Shown here: in pieces, positions 8,817 to 18,132 of the stretch
How positions within the stretch are numbered: the first letter of the stretch is position 1
How the letters are laid out: the number at the start of each line of letters is the position of its first letter
Assembly: GCA_003987775.1 (NCBI GenBank)
Contig: RXJD01000024.1
Location: 49,249 to 113,248, forward strand
DNA length: 64,000 nt
Direction of reading: 5' to 3'
From: Mycobacterium sp.
GTDB taxonomy: Bacteria; Actinomycetota; Actinomycetes; Mycobacteriales; Mycobacteriaceae
Translations under genes and position numbers: made by a program
Notes under the pieces: generated by a model
What the model saw: the letters and a program-made list of their open reading frames with translations, nothing else
Database searches by the model: none
Told to the model about the DNA's origin: nothing

Positions 8817-11800
8817 GTGGCCGCCCAACCCTCCGTCTGCCATAACTGCGGATCCGAGCCGCGCCAGGGTGCGCGGTTCTGCGACGCGTGCGGTGCGCCG
8901 CTGACGGTGGTCGTCCAGCCTGCCGAATACAAGCAGGTGACCGTCCTGTTCGCCGACGTGGTGCGGTCGATGGACATGGCGGCGGCCCTCGGGCCCGAGC
9001 GGTTGCGCGAGGTGATGACCGAGTTGGTGGATCGGTCGGCGGCGGTGGTGCAGCGTTACGCGGGCACCGTGGACAAATTCACCGGCGACGGCATCATGGC
9101 GCTCTTCGGTGCGCCGATCGCGTTGGAGGACCATGCTTTTCGGGCTTGTCTGGCAGCCATGGACATCCAGCAGGTGGCGCAGCGGCTGGGTGCCGAGGTC
9201 GCCCGCAGGGACAACATCGATCTGCGGGTGCGGGTCGGCCTGAATTCCGGGCAGGTGATCGCGGGTGAAGTCGGTGCCGCCCACCTCGGCTACACCGCCG
9301 TCGGCGAGCAGGTGGGGATGGCTCAGCGGATGGAATCCGTCGCACCACCGGGCGGAGTCATGCTCAGCGAGTCCACCGCCCGGCTGGTGGAGGACCGGGT
9401 GGCCCTCGCGCCACCGGAAACGGTGCGCATCAAAGGCGTCGAGGCCGGCGTCCCGGCGCGGCGACTGCTAGGCGTCGGTGTCGAGGATCCCGGACGGACG
9501 CACAAGGTGCGGCACGAGTCCCGGCTGGTCGGTCGCCACGCGGAGACTGCGGCCGCAGCGCGACTTCTGGACGAGGCGGCACGAGGCGACGGAGCCATCG
9601 TCACGGTGTCGGGGCGGCCCGGTGTCGGGAAGACCAGGTTGGGTCGCGAGGTGGTGGCGACGGCCAGCGGGCGCGGATTCGAAGTCTTTGTCACCTACTG
9701 CGAATCCCACACCCGCGATATCCCGTTCCACGTGATCTCCCGGCTGCTGCGGGCGGTCTTCGGCGTCGGTGCGGTGCCGGCGGAGGCCGGCCGGGCGCGG
9801 GTCCGGGCCAAGATTCCCGGCGCGGGCGCTGAGGATCTGCTGCTGCTCGACGACCTGCTGGGCATTCGCGACCCCGAGACGGTGTTACCGGACATCACCC
9901 CCGAAGCCCGGCGCCGCCGGTTGGTCAAACTCATCGAAACCGTTGCGCTGCATCGCGTCGAGCCGGCGTTGTATGTGGTCGAGGATGCGCACTGGATCGA
10001 CAGCGTCAGCGAAGCCCTGCTCGCCGACTTCGCCGCGGCGGTACCCCGGATGCGCGCAATGCTGCTGGTGATCTACCGGCCCGAGTATGCCGGGACGCTG
10101 TCCTCGATCACCGGTTCACACCAGCTTTCTCTTGTGCCCCTTGATGATTCGCACACCGCCGAATTGGTCGGCGCGCTCCTGGGACCGGATCCCTCGGTGC
10201 TCGGGCTGGCGGTCGTGATCGCCGAGCGGGCGGCGGGCCTGCCGTTCGCCGCCGAAGAGATCGTGCGCGACCTGGCCGAGCGGGGTGTGTTGGAAGGGTT
10301 GCCGGGCAGTTATGTCTGCGTCCGTCCGCAAGCCGACATCCAGGTGCCGGCCAGTGTCCAGGCGATCATCAGTGCCCGTATAGACCGCCTCACCGCAACG
10401 GCCAAACGCACGCTGAACGCCGCGGCCGTGATAGGCCTCCGTTTCGACCAGCAGTTGCTCGAATCGCTGATGGAGTCAACGGATTTGATGCCGCTGATCG
10501 AAGCCGAGTTGATCGAGCAGATCGCCTTCACACCGCAGGCCAGGTACGCGTTCTGCCATCCGCTGATCCAGGCGGTGGCCTACGAATCGCAGTTGAAGTC
10601 CGGGCGGTCGGAGTTGCACCGGCGCGTCGCGGCCGTGTTGCAACGCACCCACGGCCGCTATACCGGACAGGAGGCCGCCATCGTCGCCACTCAGTACGCG
10701 GCCGCCGGCGATCTGCGGGACGCATTCGACTGGCACATGCAGGCGGCAACCTGGTACGGCACCCGCGACATCCGGGCGGCGCGGAAGAGCTGGGAACTGG
10801 CGCGCGACGTCGCCGACCGGTTGCCCGACGACGAACCGGAACGGCTGGCCATGCGGATCGGACCGCGGGCAATGCTGTGCGGCAGCACTTTTCAAGTTGG
10901 TGGTACCCCCTCGGACACCGGATTCGACGAACTGCGCGAACTCACCACCGCCGCGGGCGACAAGAGGTCGCTGGTGCTGGGGATGGCCGGACACCTGACC
11001 GCGCTGACCTTCAACTCCCGCAACTCCGAAGCCGCCGAGGTGGCCTCGGAGTTCGCCACGCTGGTCGAGTCGATCGGCGATCCGGCGCTGACCGTCGGAC
11101 TGTTCTACGCAGGAGCGCAGGCGAAGTGGGAAGCCGGCCAGGCGAGCGAGAGTCTGCGCCTGACCCAGCGGGTCATCGACATCGCCGACGGCGACGCCAC
11201 CATGGGCGACTTTCTCATCGGCTCGCCCCTCGCCTTCGCGCTCACCGTCAAGGGTGCCGCCGGCATGTTCCTGGGCCGCGACGGCTGGCGCGATGACATG
11301 GAGGCGGGCATCGCGCTGGCCCGCGCCGTCGACGAGGGCGCGGCGCCGTTCGCGCACCTCTACAAGTACCAGGCCGCGCTGCAGAACGGCGCCGTGCTGC
11401 CCACCGCGGCGGACGTGGCTCGGGCATCCGAAGACCTGGAACTCGTCGAGCAGTCCGGTAACAACACAGCGTTGGCGTACGCACTTCTCAATCAAGCGAC
11501 CACGCTGATACACACCGACACCGCCAATCGAGCGCCCGGGCTGGAGTGCCTGACCAGGGCCCGCGAGTTGTTCGTCGCGGAGAAGCTCACCGTGTCGCTG
11601 CGGCGGATGGTCGACATCGAATTCGCCCGGGAACGCGCGCGCTCCGGCGATGTCGATGCCGCAATCGACTCGGCCACAACGGTTCTCGCCGAGCAATTCG
11701 ACTGCGGCGAGGTGATCTTCCGCGGCCCGGCGACCGCGGTCCTGGTCGAGGCGCTGTTGTCGCGGGGATCGGCCGCCGACCTGCAGGCCGCTCACCACGC

Positions 11801-11978
11801 CGTCGACCGGTTGGCGGCGGTGCCGACCGAGCCGGGGTTCGTGCTGTTCGAGCTTCCGGTACTGCGGTTGCGGGGCCTGCTCGCGAGGGCCCGCCGGGAC
11901 GAAGCGGGGCACCGGCGGTTCACGCAACGCTGCCTGACTCTGGCGCGAGAGGCAGGTTACGAGGCTTACCTGGGCTGA
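8817..11978 (+). CDS. Class III nucleotidyl cyclase-AAA ATPase-TPR regulator
   Basis: A 1053-residue protein from GTG 8817. Order of domains: a zinc ribbon (C8, C11, C22, C25); a class III cyclase domain (about 38-210) with metal Asp47 and Asp91 and the KxxGD lysine Lys87; a STAND/AAA-type ATPase with Walker A GRPGVGKT near residue 265 and Walker B YVVEDAHWID near 385; then a long helical TPR-like region to the end. Unlike many relatives it has no C-terminal LuxR helix-turn-helix. The usual transition-state Asn-x3-Arg is VGMAQRM here, so the Asn is Gly and cyclase activity is doubtful. It probably acts as a soluble signalling ATPase. Confidence 0.88.
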   Translation: MAAQPSVCHNCGSEPRQGARFCDACGAPLTVVVQPAEYKQVTVLFADVVRSMDMAAALGPERLREVMTELVDRSAAVVQRYAGTVDKFTGDGIMALFGAPIALEDHAFRACLAAMDIQQVAQRLGAEVARRDNIDLRVRVGLNSGQVIAGEVGAAHLGYTAVGEQVGMAQRMESVAPPGGVMLSESTARLVEDRVALAPPETVRIKGVEAGVPARRLLGVGVEDPGRTHKVRHESRLVGRHAETAAAARLLDEAARGDGAIVTVSGRPGVGKTRLGREVVATASGRGFEVFVTYCESHTRDIPFHVISRLLRAVFGVGAVPAEAGRARVRAKIPGAGAEDLLLLDDLLGIRDPETVLPDITPEARRRRLVKLIETVALHRVEPALYVVEDAHWIDSVSEALLADFAAAVPRMRAMLLVIYRPEYAGTLSSITGSHQLSLVPLDDSHTAELVGALLGPDPSVLGLAVVIAERAAGLPFAAEEIVRDLAERGVLEGLPGSYVCVRPQADIQVPASVQAIISARIDRLTATAKRTLNAAAVIGLRFDQQLLESLMESTDLMPLIEAELIEQIAFTPQARYAFCHPLIQAVAYESQLKSGRSELHRRVAAVLQRTHGRYTGQEAAIVATQYAAAGDLRDAFDWHMQAATWYGTRDIRAARKSWELARDVADRLPDDEPERLAMRIGPRAMLCGSTFQVGGTPSDTGFDELRELTTAAGDKRSLVLGMAGHLTALTFNSRNSEAAEVASEFATLVESIGDPALTVGLFYAGAQAKWEAGQASESLRLTQRVIDIADGDATMGDFLIGSPLAFALTVKGAAGMFLGRDGWRDDMEAGIALARAVDEGAAPFAHLYKYQAALQNGAVLPTAADVARASEDLELVEQSGNNTALAYALLNQATTLIHTDTANRAPGLECLTRARELFVAEKLTVSLRRMVDIEFARERARSGDVDAAIDSATTVLAEQFDCGEVIFRGPATAVLVEALLSRGSAADLQAAHHAVDRLAAVPTEPGFVLFELPVLRLRGLLARARRDEAGHRRFTQRCLTLAREAGYEAYLG

Positions 11979-11996
11979 CCCTCGCCGGGTCAGCCC
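11972..11996. terminator. Shared bidirectional terminator stem
   Basis: A perfect 10-base stem (GGGCTGACCC at 11972-11981, GGGTCAGCCC at 11987-11996) with a 5-base loop. It contains the stop codons of both convergent genes (TGA 11976-11978 on plus, TGA at 11990-11992 on minus). No U-tract follows, as is common in mycobacteria. Confidence 0.65.
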
Positions 11997-12718
11997 TGCT
12001 CGACCGTGTTCCCGCTGCCGCTCTTGGTGATCTTCGGCGAGCCGGAATGATAGGTCACCTTGTTGTTGAGCCCGGAAGTTTCGATGGTGTCCACGTTGTC
12101 TACGGTGACGACGTTCTGCAGACCCTGCACGTTGACCGTCGCGCAGTGCCCGGTGATCGTCACCGTGTTGGAGATCCCGCTGATCTCGATCACGTTGCCG
12201 TTGCAGGCGACGGTCTTGTTCTCGTTGATGCCCGAGATCGTGATCGTCTCGCCCGCCGGTGCGGTGGACGACGGTGACGGACCCGCGCTGGGCGTGCGCG
12301 TCTTACCGGTTGACGGTGTGGTGCGACTCGGCGCCTTACCGGTCGTGGTTGCCGCCGAGGTGCTCTCGGTGGGGGAGGGCACGACGAGATCGTCATGGGA
12401 GAACTGGTGTGCGGCATAGGCGGCGATGCCGCCCACCAACACCAGCACGCCGAGGACGCCCGCCGCGGCCAGAATCCAGAACCAGCGCATGCCTGATGAC
12501 GAGCGGGGCGTGGCGCCGGGATACGGGCTGCTGTACCCGTAGCCGGGAGGGGACATGTTCGACGGTGTCGGCGGGGGGACGGGCCCCGGCGGGGGCGGCG
12601 GATAGTTGTAGCCGCCGCCGGAGCCCAGGCCGGCGCCCGACTCGGATGCCCGTGCCTGATCGGCCAGTGGCTGCTCCAGCTCCCGGATCCGGGCTTCCGG
12701 GTCATCCTCTGAATTCAT
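11990..12718 (-). CDS. DUF3060 membrane protein, Rv0314c-like
   Basis: A 242-residue protein from ATG 12718. Residues 1-75 are acidic, then Pro/Gly-rich; one membrane helix (FWILAAAGVLGVLVLVGG) lies near residues 79-100; a Ser/Thr/Pro linker follows; the C-terminal 85 residues (TITISGINENKTVACNGN onwards) form the repetitive beta-rich DUF3060 domain, presumably outside the membrane. The domain's role is not known. It has the place expected for Rv0314c relative to Rv0312/Rv0313 orthologues, except for the cyclase gene in between. Confidence 0.82.
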   Translation of the reverse strand: MNSEDDPEARIRELEQPLADQARASESGAGLGSGGGYNYPPPPPGPVPPPTPSNMSPPGYGYSSPYPGATPRSSSGMRWFWILAAAGVLGVLVLVGGIAAYAAHQFSHDDLVVPSPTESTSAATTTGKAPSRTTPSTGKTRTPSAGPSPSSTAPAGETITISGINENKTVACNGNVIEISGISNTVTITGHCATVNVQGLQNVVTVDNVDTIETSGLNNKVTYHSGSPKITKSGSGNTVEQG

Positions 12719-12766
12719 GCCTGAGATGCTCCCATATCGGCAACCCCGCGGAATAGGCTCAGCGTC

Positions 12767-13780
12767 GTGCCCGCCTTGCCGAATCGCCAGATCCTGTTGC
12801 GCCGCCGCCCCTCCGGTCTGGTGCAGCCCGAAGACACCGAGTTGATCACCCGGCCGGCCCCCGAACTCGCGGCGGGAGAGGCGTTGTTGCGCACCACCTA
12901 CGTGGGCATCGACGCCGCCCTGCGCACCTGGCTGGACGACCAGCCCAGTTACCTGCCCCCGGTGCAGATCGGTGAGGTGATCCGGGCGGCGGGAATCGGC
13001 GAGGTCGTCGAAACACGTTGCGATGCTTACGCCGTCGGCGACATCGTCACCACGCTGACCGGCTTCCAGGAGTACGTGGTCATCCGCGACGACATCTTCA
13101 GCACGCCCATCCCGGGTGAGGACGACCAGTTGGCGATCATGTCGGTGTACGGGCCGACCGGCGCCACCGCCTACTTCGGGATGACCGATATCGGCCGCCC
13201 GGAACCGGGAGAGACCGTGGTGGTCTCCGCCGCGGCGGGTGCCACCGGATCGGTGGCCGGGCAGATCGCCAAGATCGCCGGCGCCCGGGTGGTGGGTATC
13301 GCGGGCGGTCCCGAGAAATGCCGGGCGGTGGTCGAGGACTTCGGATTCGACGCGTGCATCGACTACAAGAACGACGACATCGTCGCCGCGCTCAAAGAGC
13401 ACTGCCCGCGCCGCGTCGACGTCTATTTCGACAATGTCGGCGGACCCATCCTCAACGCGGTGCTGGGCCGGCTCGCGTCCAAGGCGCGCGTGGTGCTCTG
13501 CGGTGTCATCTCCAGTTACCTCACCGGCGAGCACCCGGGACCGGCGAACTACGTCAACCTGCTGTCCAAGACCGCATCGATGCAGGGGTTCAACGCGCTC
13601 GACCAGTGGGGCCGCTTCGACGAGGCGTTCGCCAACCTGCGCCAGTGGGAGTCCGAGGGGCGCCTGCGACACCGTCAGACCATTTACGACGGCATCGAAC
13701 AGTGCGTCGACGCTCTCAACGGACTTTTCACCGGGGCGAATATCGGCAAGACGCTGGTCAAGATCAGCGAGCCGGGCTGA
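12767..13780 (+). CDS. NADP-dependent oxidoreductase, CurA/leukotriene-B4-dehydrogenase-like MDR
   Basis: A 337-residue zinc-independent medium-chain reductase from GTG 12767. The nucleotide-binding signature AAAGATGSVAGQIAKIAGARVVG lies near residue 155 and the family segment YFDNVGGPILNAVL near residue 220. Relatives reduce the C=C bond of enones or enals with NADPH. No structural zinc cysteine cluster is seen. It stands at the left end of the catabolic gene block and converges on the broken aldehyde dehydrogenase with a 1-base gap. Confidence 0.88.
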   Translation: MPALPNRQILLRRRPSGLVQPEDTELITRPAPELAAGEALLRTTYVGIDAALRTWLDDQPSYLPPVQIGEVIRAAGIGEVVETRCDAYAVGDIVTTLTGFQEYVVIRDDIFSTPIPGEDDQLAIMSVYGPTGATAYFGMTDIGRPEPGETVVVSAAAGATGSVAGQIAKIAGARVVGIAGGPEKCRAVVEDFGFDACIDYKNDDIVAALKEHCPRRVDVYFDNVGGPILNAVLGRLASKARVVLCGVISSYLTGEHPGPANYVNLLSKTASMQGFNALDQWGRFDEAFANLRQWESEGRLRHRQTIYDGIEQCVDALNGLFTGANIGKTLVKISEPG

Positions 13781-13781
13781 G

Positions 13782-15181
13782 TCAGCGGGTGATTGCGATC
13801 GACTTGGTGTCCAGGTAACCGTCGAGGCCCTCCGGTCCCAGTTCCCGTCCGTAGCCACTGCCCTTCACGCCGCCGAACGGCGCGAAAGGGTCCATGGTGT
13901 AGCCCTGGTTGACACCCATGGTGCCGGTGCGTACCCGGGCCGCGATGCCCAGCGCCCGGTCGGTGTCGCCCGTCCACACCGAACCGGCCAGCCCGTAGTC
14001 GGAGTCGTTGGCGATAACCACCGCCTCGTCTTCGTCGCGGTACCCGATGACGGTGATCACCGGGCCGAAGATCTCTTCGCGCGCGATCCGCATGCTGTTG
14101 TCGGCCTCGGCGAAAAGGGTTGGGCGCACGTACCATCCGCGGTCGAGGCCGTCGGGCATGCCGGTCCCGCCGGTGACCAGCCGGGCGCCTTCGCGTTCGC
14201 CGATCCGGATGTAGTCGAGCACACGTTGCTGCTGGCGGTGGAGACCAGCGGCCCGAGCTGGGTCTCCGGATCGGTCGGATCCCCGACGCGCAGCCCGCTC
14301 ATCTCGGCGGCCAGCGCCTGGACGTACTCGTCCTGGCGGTGCGCCGGCACCAGCACCCGGGTCAGCGCGTTGCAGATCTGGCCGCTGTTGGACAGGCTCG
14401 CCGACCGCACTCCTGCCGCGACCTTGTCGGGCGCGGCGTCCTCGAGGACGATCGCAGCGGATTTTCCGCCGAGTTCCAGGCCGACCCGGGTGAGATTGGC
14501 CGCGCATGCCGCGGCTACCGCCCGCCCCGCGCCGGTGGAACCGGTGAACGACACCCTGTCCACGCCGGGATGGGCTACCAGGAGTTCACCGGTGTCGCGC
14601 CCCCCGGTCACCACGCTGACCAAGCCCGGCGGGAACTCCGCCTCTTCCAGCAACTCTGCCAACAACAGTGCGTCCAAAGGACTTTCAGCGGCCGGCTTCA
14701 GCACAACGGTGCAGCCCGCCAGCAGCGCGGGAACCAGTTTGGTCATGATCAGGAACTGCGGCATGTTCCAGGGCACGATCGCGGCGACCACGCCGACCGG
14801 CTCCTTGCGGATGTGCACATCGGCGCCGAAGAACCCGGGGCGGGTCTCCTGCCACGAGTGACGCTCGGCCAAGTCGCAGAACGCCCGCATCATCATCGCC
14901 GGCAACCCGACCTGGGCGCGTCTGGCGAAGGTGATCGGGGCGCCGATCTCAGCGGTGATGGTCTCGGCCATCCGCGCGCTGTGCTGCTGGTAGATCTCGG
15001 CGAGCCGGCGAATCAACGCAATACGGTCAGCCGGTGCGTAGCCCGACCACGGTCGCGAATTCAGTGCTGTGCGTGCGGTATTGACGGCGGCGTCGACGTC
15101 GGCCGGCCCGGCGGCAGGCACCTGCGCGATGGGCTCCTCGGTGTGTGGCGAGATGACCTGGAAGTCCTGCCCCGTTGTCAC
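13782..15181 (-). pseudogene. Aldehyde dehydrogenase, interrupted by a frameshift
   Basis: Two reading frames together make one NAD-dependent aldehyde dehydrogenase of about 467 residues. The first part runs from GTG 15181 (ribosome site GGGAG) through the Glu motif LELGGKS and the catalytic-Cys segment NSGQICNALTR to ETQLGPLVS. Homology continues in another frame as RQQQRVLDYIRIG and on to the end at 13782. The break lies at 14234-14240; adding one C to the minus-strand ACCGCC run restores the frame. Either a true recent pseudogene or a sequencing indel. It is divergent from the Rieske gene, sharing an operator-like palindrome. Confidence 0.85.
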
Positions 15182-15200
15182 TCGGTGCTCCCATCGCTGG

Positions 15201-15219
15201 AATATCAACTACTTGTGAT
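15201..15219. promoter_or_regulatory. Candidate MarR operator 1
   Basis: The sequence AATATCAACTACTTGTGAT is an imperfect palindrome between the divergent aldehyde dehydrogenase and Rieske oxygenase genes. The reverse complement of a second site at 18617-18635 is AATATCAAGTACTTGTTAT, differing at only two positions. The cluster encodes one MarR regulator, the natural candidate to bind both. Confidence 0.6.
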
Positions 15220-15269
15220 CCTGCCCACGAGCATATACCGTCGGCTTCGACGGACGGACAGGAGCGGTC

Positions 15270-16535
15270 ATGCCCCGATTTCCCAAGCCACCGGAAGGCA
15301 GCTGGACCCAGCACTACCCCGAACTGGGCACCGGGCCGGTGTCCTATGAGGACTCCATCAGCCCGGAGATCTACCAACTCGAGCGCGAGGCGATATTCAA
15401 GCGGGCCTGGCTCAATGTGGCCCGGGTGGAGCAACTTCCGCGCAAGGGCAGCTACCTGACCCGGGAGCTGAAGGTGGTCAACACCTCGATCATTCTGGTG
15501 CGCAACGGGTCCGGAGAGATCAAGGCTTACCACAACGTGTGCCGCCATCGCGGCAACAAGCTGGTGTGGAATGACATGCCGCTGCAGGAGACCAGCGGCG
15601 TGTGCCGGCAGTTCACCTGCAAGTACCACGCGTGGCGCTACGACCTGGACGGCAACCTGACGTTCGTGCAGCAGGAAGACGAGTTCTTCGACCTGGACAA
15701 GAGCCGGTACGGGCTGGTGCCGGTGCACTGCGATGTCTGGGAAGGCTTCGTCTTCGTCAACTTCGCCAGGCAGCCCGAGCAGTCACTGCGCGAGTTCCTC
15801 GGTCCGATGGTCACCGCACTGGAAGGCTATCCGTTCGGCACGATGACCTCGCGCTGGAGCTATCGCTCTGAGGTGAAGGCGAATTGGAAGCTCTACATGG
15901 ACGCGTTCCAGGAGTTCTATCACGCGCCGGTGTTGCATGCGAACCAGTCGCCGACCGCGTATTCCAAGGCCGCGGCGCAAGCCGGCTTCGAGGCTCCGCA
16001 CTACCGTTTGGAGGGTCCGCACCGGCTGGTCAGCACCTCCGGCGTGCGGGCCTGGGAGATGGCGCCGGAGATGCGCAAACCGATCGAGGACATCTGTCAG
16101 AGCGGACTTTTCGGGCCGTGGGACAAACCCGACCTCGGCGAGCTGCCGCCGGGCCTGAATCCCGCGAAATGTGAACCGTGGGGACTGGATTCGTTCCAGC
16201 TGTTCCCCAACTTCGTGATTCTGTTCTGGGGTCAGGGCTGGTACCTGACCTACCACTACTGGCCGACGTCGCACCAGAGCCACATCTTCGAAGGCACGTT
16301 GTACTTCCCCCGGCCGCGCACTCCGCGGGAGCGGGTAGCCCAGGAGCTGGCGGCGGTGTCGTTCAAGGAGTACGGCCTGCAGGATGCCAACACCCTCGAG
16401 GCGACCCAGTCCATGATCGAGTCGCGGGTGATCGACGAGTTCCTGCTCTGCGATCAGGAGATCCTGCTGCGTCACCTGCACAAGGAGACGGCGGCCTGGA
16501 TCGAGGATTACCGGGCCGGGAGTGTGACGCGATGA
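15270..16535 (+). CDS. Rieske non-heme iron oxygenase, alpha subunit (copy 1)
   Basis: A 421-residue ring-hydroxylating-type oxygenase. The Rieske 2Fe-2S cluster is held by C91-x-H93 and C117-x2-H120. The mononuclear iron site shows the usual bridging Asp211, His218 and His223 (DAFQEFYHAPVLH), with the third carboxylate expected near the C-terminus (VIDEFLLCDQE). A GGAG ribosome site precedes ATG 15270. The stop overlaps the next gene's start by ATGA. It is clearly paralogous to the protein at 19740 from the first to the last residue. Substrate unknown; electrons probably come from the ferredoxin at 18645. No classical beta subunit gene is nearby. Confidence 0.92.
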   Translation: MPRFPKPPEGSWTQHYPELGTGPVSYEDSISPEIYQLEREAIFKRAWLNVARVEQLPRKGSYLTRELKVVNTSIILVRNGSGEIKAYHNVCRHRGNKLVWNDMPLQETSGVCRQFTCKYHAWRYDLDGNLTFVQQEDEFFDLDKSRYGLVPVHCDVWEGFVFVNFARQPEQSLREFLGPMVTALEGYPFGTMTSRWSYRSEVKANWKLYMDAFQEFYHAPVLHANQSPTAYSKAAAQAGFEAPHYRLEGPHRLVSTSGVRAWEMAPEMRKPIEDICQSGLFGPWDKPDLGELPPGLNPAKCEPWGLDSFQLFPNFVILFWGQGWYLTYHYWPTSHQSHIFEGTLYFPRPRTPRERVAQELAAVSFKEYGLQDANTLEATQSMIESRVIDEFLLCDQEILLRHLHKETAAWIEDYRAGSVTR

Positions 16536-16861
16536 CAGCACTGCTCCCAACGGAATTCGCCGACCTCGAGCAGTTCTCGGACTGGTGCCTGCCGTCGGAG
16601 CGGCAGCGTTACGCCAAGCGTCTGGCCAGTTCCATGACCGAGATGAAGGCTTTCTACGACGCGATCACCCCCCGCGCGGAAGAGGCTCTCGTCTACTGCG
16701 ACAGGTTTCCGCTCGACGACCTTCCGGACGACGTGCTGAACCTCATGCACCTGCTGTACTCCATGATCATGGTGTCGTTCCCGGTGGAGTGCTGGAAACA
16801 GCCCCGGGTGCCCGACTCGGGCGCCTCCACCCTGGACTGCGTGTCCGAGCCCGTCCCGTGA
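16532..16861 (+). CDS. Small partner protein of Rieske oxygenase 1, unknown family
   Basis: A 109-residue protein starting in an ATGA overlap with the oxygenase gene. It is not recognised. It is related to the protein at 20999, sharing the LLP..FA.LE start, a WCL motif, a YC D..FPLDDLPDDVLNL core and a hydrophobic helix after it; both end in EPVP. The tight coupling of each copy to its own oxygenase alpha gene implies a subunit or assembly role (inference). No signal peptide; the hydrophobic helix (LMHLLYSMIMVSFPVE) may be buried. Confidence 0.8.
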   Translation: MTALLPTEFADLEQFSDWCLPSERQRYAKRLASSMTEMKAFYDAITPRAEEALVYCDRFPLDDLPDDVLNLMHLLYSMIMVSFPVECWKQPRVPDSGASTLDCVSEPVP

Positions 16862-18132
16862 GCGGTACCACCGTCCTGCGTGCGGCCCGTTGGGTCGACG
16901 TCGAATCCGGTCAGGTTCGCTCGCCGGCGACGATCGTGGTGGATGGCGAGCGCATCGTTGCGGTGAATGGTGAAGGGCCGCAGCCGGATTCGGCCACGGT
17001 AATCGACCTCGGCGATGTGACGCTGTTACCGGGTCTGATGGACATGGAACTCAACCTGTTCATCGGCGGACCCGGTGGCCCGGAAGGGCTGCCGGCGCCG
17101 ATGCACGGCGTGCAGGACGACCCCGCGTATCGCACGCTGCGGGCCGCGGTCAACGCGCGTACCACGCTGGACGCCGGCTTCACCACCGTGCGCAACCTCG
17201 GTCTGATGGTCAAGACCGGCGGCTACCTCCTGGACGTCGCGCTACAGCGCGCCATCGACCAGGGCTGGCACGTGGGCCCTCGGGTCTATCCGGCCGGGCA
17301 TGCCGTCACGCCCTACGGTGGCCACCTGGACCCCACGGTGTTTCAGCGGCTGGCGCCGGGCATCATGCCGCTCTCGGTCGCCGAGGGCATCGCCAACGGG
17401 GTGCCGGACGTGATCGCCTGCGTCCGCTACCAGATCCGCCATGGCGCCAAGCTGATCAAGGTGTCGGCCTCCGGCGGTGTCATGTCGCACAGCACCGCTC
17501 CGGGCTCTCAACAGTATTCGGACGCCGAATTCGCCGCGATCGCCGACGAGGCGCACCGGGCCGGGGTGCGGGTAGCCGCACACGCGGTCGGCGACACCGC
17601 CATCCAAGCCTGCATCCGCGCCGGCATCGACTGCATCGAACACGGGTTCCTGGCCAGTGACGAGACGATTCAGATGATGGTCGACCACGGCACGTTCCTG
17701 GTCTCGACGACCTACCTGACCGAGGCGATGGCGATCGACCGGATCGCTCCGGAGCTGCGTAAGAAGGCCGAGGAGGTGTTCCCGCGGGCGAAGTCCATGC
17801 TGCCCAAGGCGATTGCCGCGGGGGTGCGCATCGCGTGCGGGACCGACGCGCCGGCCATTCCGCACGGCCAGAACGCGAAGGAACTGGTCGCCCTGGTCGA
17901 CCGCGGCATGACGCCGATGCAGGCGATTCAAGCCGCCACGGTGGTAGCGGCTGACCTGGTCGAGGCCGGTGACGAGCTGGGCCGGCTCGCGCCGGGTTTC
18001 CTCGCGGACATCGTCGCGGTGCCGGGTGATCCCACCGAGGACATCGCCGCGACTCTGGATGTGTGCTTCGTGATGAAGAACGGCCAGATTCACCAGGCCC
18101 CCACGATGAACTCGCGCGCTGGCGTCGAATGA
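16858..18132 (+). CDS. Amidohydrolase-superfamily protein (imidazolonepropionase/prolidase-like)
   Basis: A 424-residue protein from GTG 16858, overlapping the previous stop by GTGA. The composite beta-sandwich/TIM-barrel pattern of metal-dependent hydrolases is clear: the carboxylated-Lys candidate in GAKLIKVSASGG, His in AAHAVGD, His in CIEHGF and the catalytic Asp in ACGTDAP. The first metal motif, normally HxH after PGLxD, is MELNL here, so both His ligands are Glu and Asn. It may bind a different metal set or only one metal. Likely hydrolyses an amide or lactone intermediate in the pathway served by the oxygenases. Confidence 0.85.
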   Translation: MSGTTVLRAARWVDVESGQVRSPATIVVDGERIVAVNGEGPQPDSATVIDLGDVTLLPGLMDMELNLFIGGPGGPEGLPAPMHGVQDDPAYRTLRAAVNARTTLDAGFTTVRNLGLMVKTGGYLLDVALQRAIDQGWHVGPRVYPAGHAVTPYGGHLDPTVFQRLAPGIMPLSVAEGIANGVPDVIACVRYQIRHGAKLIKVSASGGVMSHSTAPGSQQYSDAEFAAIADEAHRAGVRVAAHAVGDTAIQACIRAGIDCIEHGFLASDETIQMMVDHGTFLVSTTYLTEAMAIDRIAPELRKKAEEVFPRAKSMLPKAIAAGVRIACGTDAPAIPHGQNAKELVALVDRGMTPMQAIQAATVVAADLVEAGDELGRLAPGFLADIVAVPGDPTEDIAATLDVCFVMKNGQIHQAPTMNSRAGVE

